A DNA stretch of 64,000 nt from Cladobotryum mycophilum (lineage: Eukaryota > Ascomycota > Sordariomycetes > Hypocreales > Hypocreaceae): contig JAVFKD010000016.1 in NCBI GenBank assembly GCA_036429605.1, positions 2,852,001 to 2,916,000 on the forward strand. Reading direction: 5' to 3'. This document shows positions 59,501 to 64,000 of this stretch, in pieces; positions within the stretch are counted from its first letter, which is position 1, and every line of letters begins with the position of its first letter. The notes beneath the pieces were generated by a model. That model was not told the DNA's origin and made no database searches. It was given only the letters and a program-made list of their open reading frames with translations. A program made the translations under genes and the position numbers.

Positions 59501-59595
59501 TTCCATGGCCCCGCCGTCGAGATTGGATTCGGAGAGATGGAATAGTTGGAGTTAATGTTGGTGGAGGATATGGATTTTAACGCCGAGGAAAACAT
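56540..59595 (-). CDS. SCY1: Scy1-family pseudokinase (one apparent indel, one GC-AG intron)
   Basis: Three exons on the minus strand: 59595-59003, 58944-58107 and 58056-56540; 982 residues when corrected. The N-terminal pseudokinase (about 1-290) has LRHPSILELVEPVED, then HENAGLVHGNLTPDAVLINA, where the usual HRD is HGN, and SDWKISGLAF in place of DFG. The order matches Scy1/SCYL, with no proton acceptor. HEAT-like helices follow (LPALLDEMKDKDLLSLILQN, RPALKTVFVENAK, LPVIVAAIECPTPSIVDAGL). The long Pro/Ser/Thr/Gly-rich tail ends SGLDKYESLI. Scy1 proteins bind tRNA and COPI/clathrin components in nuclear-cytoplasmic tRNA export and trafficking. Intron 1 starts with GC rather than GT. As given, the frame breaks at five T (59348-59352); six restore ERLKKEASSLAKL. 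It is divergent from the kinase-fold gene across 502 bp. Confidence 0.93.
58945..59002 (-). other. GC-AG intron in the Scy1 gene
   Basis: 58 nt, donor AAG|GCACGT and acceptor CGACAG, with an ACTAAC branch point 15-20 nt before the acceptor. This is the only join that keeps INAK-SDWKISG in frame, and no GT donor in phase is available nearby. GC donors are a known minority class; a single base miscall of T to C in the donor would give the same picture. Confidence 0.65.
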
Positions 59596-60097
59596 GATTA
59601 ATGAATTATTATATCGAGAGATTGTTTTAGGAATGCGAGGTCGTTGCGGTCATTTCGAGCTGGTTTCGATAGCTAATTCGAGGTGCGGGAGGCTGCCACG
59701 TCGCAAGCAAGGGAGGGAGAGACAGACAGTCGCAATGCTTATGGAATATGCGATGGCGTCGCGCAGCGCAAAACTGCAATGCTGTGTGGCTTTCTTTACG
59801 CTGGAATTAATGAGAGAGAAAAATGCGCACGATGGATTGAGTTTAAAGAGGTGTAAAGTAATCAAGTCGTTCCAGCATTCGTCACGCTCTTGACGTTGGG
59901 CGATAAGCAAGCAAGCGCTGAAACTTGCCCTTCGAGCTTGGCGATGCTTGCGCCACACCCAGGCTCCAGCCACATTCATCATCATGCATATATACTGTGC
60001 ACCCTGAATAAGGGGGAAAGGAAAAACAACTTGCGAATAGCAATTGGAGGATCAAAAAAAAGACAAAAAAAGAAGACGGACCCAGAATTCACCAGCC
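59596..60097. other. Divergent promoter region of SCY1 and the kinase-fold gene
   Basis: 502 bp between opposing starts. A/G-rich leader with A-runs before 60098. I see no recognisable element or gene. Confidence 0.6.
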
Positions 60098-61165
60098 ATG
60101 GACGACATTTATGAATCAAAAGGAATCAGGATTGAAAGCATCAGTTCTGATGAAGCCGATGGAACAGCCTTGACCTTTAGGTACAACGGCAGACATATCA
60201 ATGTATCACTCTTCAAAAGTGCTGTCTCGCAAGACCAAGAGCAGGGCAGCAATTCACGGCAAGAAACTCCTCTCGAGGATCGATTGCTCCGTCTTTTGGA
60301 CCGAGCCGTCACGGCTGACAGACCTGAAGATTACAAGGAACTCACCCACGAGGCCTTAGATGCCATGCTCGATATCGGAAAGGGTCTTTTCTGTCAGGTA
60401 GTGCCGCCGGCGAGCCTCCACAACCTAGATCTCCACTCGCTCCTCTACCCTGAAGCGTTAGACTTTTGCCTTGAGACAGTCGACGGCAGGGCAACTATCT
60501 CACAGATTGATCCGGAGGAGGCAGTCTGGGTCCCCGAAGACGAACCCGACCCGGGCATGATTACCGATTTCCAGGCCGACATCAGGATCCCCCAGTACTC
60601 GTCCCGGGACATTCAAGTCCAAGACGTCTTTCACACGCGGGAAAGCTCAGTCAGCCGAGTTCGGGTCGGCGGGAGAGACATGCTCTGCAAGGCTGTAAGC
60701 ATAGGGCTCGGAGATTCAAACTTAGAACGAGAGCTAGTCAAGCTTCAGAACATATGGACGGCCTGCCTTGATACCGGCAGGACCTTTCGCGTCCCCAAAA
60801 TCCAAGCCTATGTTAAGCACGCTGAGTCGGAAGCCATCATCGGGTTCCTGAGTGAATGGATCCCATCGTCCGGTGTCCACGGTAGAACCCTGAGCGAGAC
60901 GGACGTGTTCGCGGTGCCGGCCGAGTTGAGGCGGAAGTGGGCAGACCAGATACGCGAGACCGTAAATGAGCTGCACGAGATTGGGGTGGTTTGGGGGGAT
61001 GGCAAGGCGGCCAATGTAATCATTGACGTGAACGATGATGCCTGGCTAATTGATTTCGCGGGTCAATGGACTCGGGGATGGGTAGATACTAGGGAACTAG
61101 TTGGCACGAAAGAAGGCGATTATCAGGCCGTGGAAAATATTGTTGGATTCTTGGACCTAAAATAA
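60098..61165 (+). CDS. Fungal protein-kinase-like protein with divergent catalytic motifs
   Basis: One exon, 355 residues, starting MDDIYESKGIRIE. A C-terminal half with kinase-fold signatures follows a divergent N-terminal part. K198 (DMLCKAV) is a candidate beta-3 lysine. The catalytic loop reads VVWGDGKAANVIID, with W299-G300-D301 in the place of HRD, and K303 and N306 in the expected positions. D319 in IDFAGQW replaces DFG (DFA). Loop Asp, Lys and Asn and the metal Asp are all kept, so phosphotransfer is possible. Fungal-specific kinase-like families with a WGD-type loop exist, but the substrate is unknown. The tail is short and no regulatory domain is seen. It shares a divergent promoter with the Scy1 pseudokinase, which may be coincidental. 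AATAAA at 61179-61184 is a probable poly(A) signal. Confidence 0.77.
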   Translation: MDDIYESKGIRIESISSDEADGTALTFRYNGRHINVSLFKSAVSQDQEQGSNSRQETPLEDRLLRLLDRAVTADRPEDYKELTHEALDAMLDIGKGLFCQVVPPASLHNLDLHSLLYPEALDFCLETVDGRATISQIDPEEAVWVPEDEPDPGMITDFQADIRIPQYSSRDIQVQDVFHTRESSVSRVRVGGRDMLCKAVSIGLGDSNLERELVKLQNIWTACLDTGRTFRVPKIQAYVKHAESEAIIGFLSEWIPSSGVHGRTLSETDVFAVPAELRRKWADQIRETVNELHEIGVVWGDGKAANVIIDVNDDAWLIDFAGQWTRGWVDTRELVGTKEGDYQAVENIVGFLDLK

Positions 61166-62323
61166 TAATCATAATAATAATAAACGCGAGAGTGAGAGGA
61201 GGGGAGAGAGACTCTGGTCTGAGTTGTAGTGGTGGTTATAGACGACGACGTGGGAGGGAGAAAGAAACAAACAAGCAAGCAAACAAGTATTCCCGCGGTT
61301 TACAAAAGAACAGGAAAAAGGGAAAATAATATGAATCTTTTATTAGACAGATGGTAATGAACGGATGGATGGATGGGTATAGGGATGGAGTTTTGGGAAA
61401 GGAAGGGGGTTGGGATCTGGGAACAGAGGCAAAGGGTTACAGTTTCTGTTAATTAATTAATTAATGCTAATGAAGAGAAAGACTCACTTACTCATTTACT
61501 CACTCACTCACTCTCACCCGCCCGCTCACTCAACATCTAATCTCGATTCAAAAAGGAATGGAACTAACCAAAAGCTGATGAAAGTTGGTTGCGCCACACC
61601 ACGATGCCCATGCAATATGTGTGTGCCTTGTGCTCCAGCCACACATTTCGCTCTCTACTTCTACTGCTAATCTAGGTACTAAGGTATCTACCATCTGCTC
61701 TTAATCCTTGTTCCTTTTCAGTGTTTGGTTATTGTTGAGTGAGCCATCTACAGTGCTCGCGCCGTAAGCTTACAACCTAAAGCTGACTCGGGCTGTTGCT
61801 GCTGTTGAAAGCTGTTTTGATAGGATTCATCGAAATGTCTGTCCTTACTTTACGGCCCAAGGCTCCATTGTTGTCGTACAGACAGACTCATGGCAATTCA
61901 CGGGTACCCTCGGGTTATTATAGGTAAAATGTTCTAATTTGGCTGCGGCACAACACACTGCAGATAATGCTTAGACACTAAGATAGAGCCCTGGAGGAGT
62001 AGCTGTTCATAATAGTGAGTAATTAGAGGACACCGAAACCTCTATGGACGCCGGAACCTGGAAGCCCAGGGTCCGGTACCGCTCCGACAGTCTCCATATC
62101 CAAGCGTCCTTCTGATGCCTGTCACTGTCCAAAATAATAATTATTATTATCCTGTTGTTGAGCTTCTTTCAAACTCTTTCCTTTCTCTCTCTCTAATTGA
62201 GCTTCTTCTTTAACTCGCTTCACTCCTTTAAACGGGTCAATTGACCAGCCTCGCTTCAGTTGCTGCTTGAGGAACTTGGCTTTTCAAATTACAAATAAAA
62301 CTGAAGCTTCCAGCCACATCACC
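61166..62323. other. Intergenic region with the BAT1 promoter
   Basis: Holds the 3' end of the kinase-fold gene, a TTAA repeat (61449-61464), GATG repeats near 61365-61375 and two near-Leu3 sites (62051-62082), then a C/T-rich leader before 62324. I see no gene. Confidence 0.6.
62051..62082. promoter_or_regulatory. Two near-consensus Leu3-type sites upstream of the branched-chain aminotransferase
   Basis: CCGGAACCTG at 62051-62060 and CCGGTACCGC at 62073-62082, each one base off CCG-N4-CGG and 12 bp apart. They lie 242-273 bp before the start codon. Leu3 (LeuB in Aspergillus) controls leucine-pathway genes through this motif. Confidence 0.5.
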
Positions 62324-63628
62324 ATGAGGTCTTCTATTTTGTCGAGGACCGCTCTGTTGAGCGCGACAAGAGCTTCACGACTGGCACCAGTTTGCAGACC
62401 GGCTCGCCTTTACAGCATCAAGGCCGAAGCTGCTTCTTCAGCCCAGCCTAGACCTCTCGAGGCTTCCAGACTCAACATCACCAAGACGTCCAAGCCCAAG
62501 CCCCTCAGCAAGCCCGAGGACCTCGTCTTTGGCAAGGAGTTCACAGGTATGCCTTGAATCTTTTTTTGCTTCTTTTTCTTTTCTTTATAAGAATCGTCTT
62601 TTAACATTAATGATATAGATCATATGCTCGCAATTGAGTGGAACAAAGAGCAGGGCTGGCTGGAACCTCGCATCACTCCTTACCAGAACCTCTCCCTGGA
62701 CCCCGCCACTTGCGTCTTCCACTATGCCTTTGAATGCTTCGAGGGCATGAAGGCGTACAAGGACAAGAACGGAGACGTCCGCCTCTTCCGTCCCGACAGG
62801 AACATGGCCCGTCTCAACGGGTCCGCCGCCCGAATCGCCCTCCCCACCTTTGAACCTACCAGCCTCATCGACCTCATCGGCAAGTTCGTCAAGCTTGACT
62901 CCCGCTTCATCCCCAACAAGCGGGGTTACTCTCTCTACCTCCGCCCTACCCTCATCGGCACACAAAGCACCCTCGGCGTCGGTGCCCCCGGCTCTGCCTT
63001 GCTGTACGTGATTGCCTCGCCCGTCGGACCTTACTACCCCACCGGTTTCAAGGCCGTCTCCCTCGAGGCCACCAATTACGCCGTGCGAGCCTGGCCCGGC
63101 GGTGTCGGCGACAAGAAGCTCGGCGCCAACTACGCTCCTTGCATCGTGCCCCAGCAGCAGGCCGCCAGCCGTGGCTACCAGCAGAACCTGTGGCTCTTTG
63201 GCGAAGAAGAGTTCGTCACCGAGGTCGGCACCATGAACATGTTCGTCGCCCTCAAGGACAAGGAAACCGGCCAAAAGGAGCTCGTCACCGCACCCCTCGA
63301 CGGCACCATCCTCGAGGGCGTCACCCGTGACTCCGTCCTCCAGCTCGCCAGGGAGCGCCTCGTCCCCGAGGGCTGGAAGATTAGCGAGCGCAAGTACACC
63401 ATGAAGGACCTCTCCGACGCCTCCAAGGAAGGCCGTCTCATTGAGGCCTTTGGCGCTGGCACTGCCGCTATTGTGAGCCCCATCAGGAAGATTGCCTGGA
63501 GGGATGAGCTGGTTGACTGCGGTCTCAAGGAGACTGAGGAGTCTGGAGAGCTTGCCTTGAAGGTCAAGGAGTGGATGGAGGAGATTCAGTACGGTGATAT
63601 TGAGCACGAGTGGAGCGTCAAGATCTAA
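62324..63628 (+). CDS. BAT1: Mitochondrial branched-chain amino acid aminotransferase
   Basis: Exon 1 is 62324-62546 and exon 2 is 62619-63628, with a 72-nt intron and matched phase; 410 residues. The start MRSSILSRTALLSATRASRL gives a basic, Ser/Ala-rich mitochondrial presequence ending about residue 32. The fold-type IV aminotransferase core follows: LEPRITPYQNLSLDPA, FECFEGMKAYK, RLFRPDRNMARLNGSAARI and GYSLYLRPTLIGT. The PLP Schiff-base Lys is K241 in DKKLGANYAP, then EVGTMNMFV and DGTILEGVTRDSVL. The enzyme moves amino groups between Leu, Ile or Val and 2-oxoglutarate, the last anabolic and first catabolic step, here in mitochondria. Length and motifs are complete, and no indel is needed. 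AATAAA at 63656-63661 is a likely poly(A) signal. Confidence 0.96.
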
Positions 63629-64000
63629 AATCGTATACCAAATAGATCCCTTTTGAATAAAAGCCTTGATTTACGAATTCATAAAATATGCCGCTGGCTT
63701 TTTCTTTCTCTCCTTTTCTTCCTTCCTTCTTTTGCTGAATATCATCGTTTACACCATGGAATGAAGTATCCCAAAATACGGGTGACATAAGAAAGAAAGA
63801 AGAAGAAAAGTCAAGTCAGGGAAATGCGTAGGTGATTGTCCAACAACCCAGTCTAGTATTCATGCCATTGGAGGACCATATCTCTGAAATCAAACGAAAA
63901 AGAAAACCTAGCGAAATGCCGAAAACATATACATGTTGGCGAAAAAAGAGAGCCCAACAGTTTCTCCCCTCCAAATACCCGCGGCCAAGTTATGTGTGTG
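63629..64000. other. 3' region of BAT1 to the window edge
   Basis: AATAAA at 63656-63661, then C/T-rich and AG-rich sequence. I see no further gene. Confidence 0.6.

Noticed and set aside
3390..59595. Pseudogene or programmed frameshifting as an explanation of the seven indels
   Set aside because: No slippery-site context, no nonsense substitutions, and the affected genes include essential-type functions. Homopolymer error explains all seven.

Overview
This window is nuclear DNA of a filamentous ascomycete (Pezizomycotina, probably Sordariomycetes and most likely Hypocreales). The reasons are short introns of about 50-80 nt with GT-AG ends and CTAAC/CTGAC-type branch points, moderate GC content, pyrimidine tracts before start codons, and Pezizomycotina-type proteins: a TamA/Dal81-like regulator, a secreted tyrosinase, the DASH subunit Duo1 and a SurE-TTL fusion of the Pby1 type. 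The species is not determined. I see no transposon, rRNA, tRNA or CRISPR.

Layout, left to right. 1-1456 (-): seven-TM membrane protein running off the left edge. 3390-4284 (+): FMN-binding split-barrel protein. 4840-6697 (-): membrane-anchored spermidine-synthase-fold protein. 7676-9967 (-): TamA/Dal81-like zinc-cluster regulator. 15111-16076 (-): GNAT acetyltransferase. 18105-19993 (-): secreted tyrosinase. 27549-29973 (-): Mcm10. 30744-32012 (+): RNase H2 subunit B. 32109-32875 (-): Duo1. 33999-35338 (+): unrecognised disordered protein rich in S/T-P sites. 36056-38589 (+): SurE-TTL (Pby1-like). 46319-50659 (+): PMC1-type Ca2+-ATPase. 53614-55439 (+): Sir2/Hst1 deacetylase. 56540-59595 (-): Scy1 pseudokinase. 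60098-61165 (+): kinase-fold protein. 62324-63628 (+): mitochondrial branched-chain aminotransferase. Gene-free stretches of 5.1, 7.6 and 7.7 kb separate the blocks.

The 27.5-35.3 kb block groups replication and chromosome functions (Mcm10, RNase H2B, Duo1) with the unrecognised protein. Both divergent promoters there carry MCB/E2F-like G1/S elements. The aminotransferase promoter carries two near-Leu3 sites. The rest looks like ordinary housekeeping and accessory content with no evident operon-like logic.

The most important quality point is that six of the sixteen genes are broken by seven single-base indels, all in homopolymer runs. In every case, correcting the run restores one frame with matched intron phases and a total length divisible by three. 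This looks like homopolymer error in the read or assembly rather than decay. Coordinates below refer to the sequence as given.
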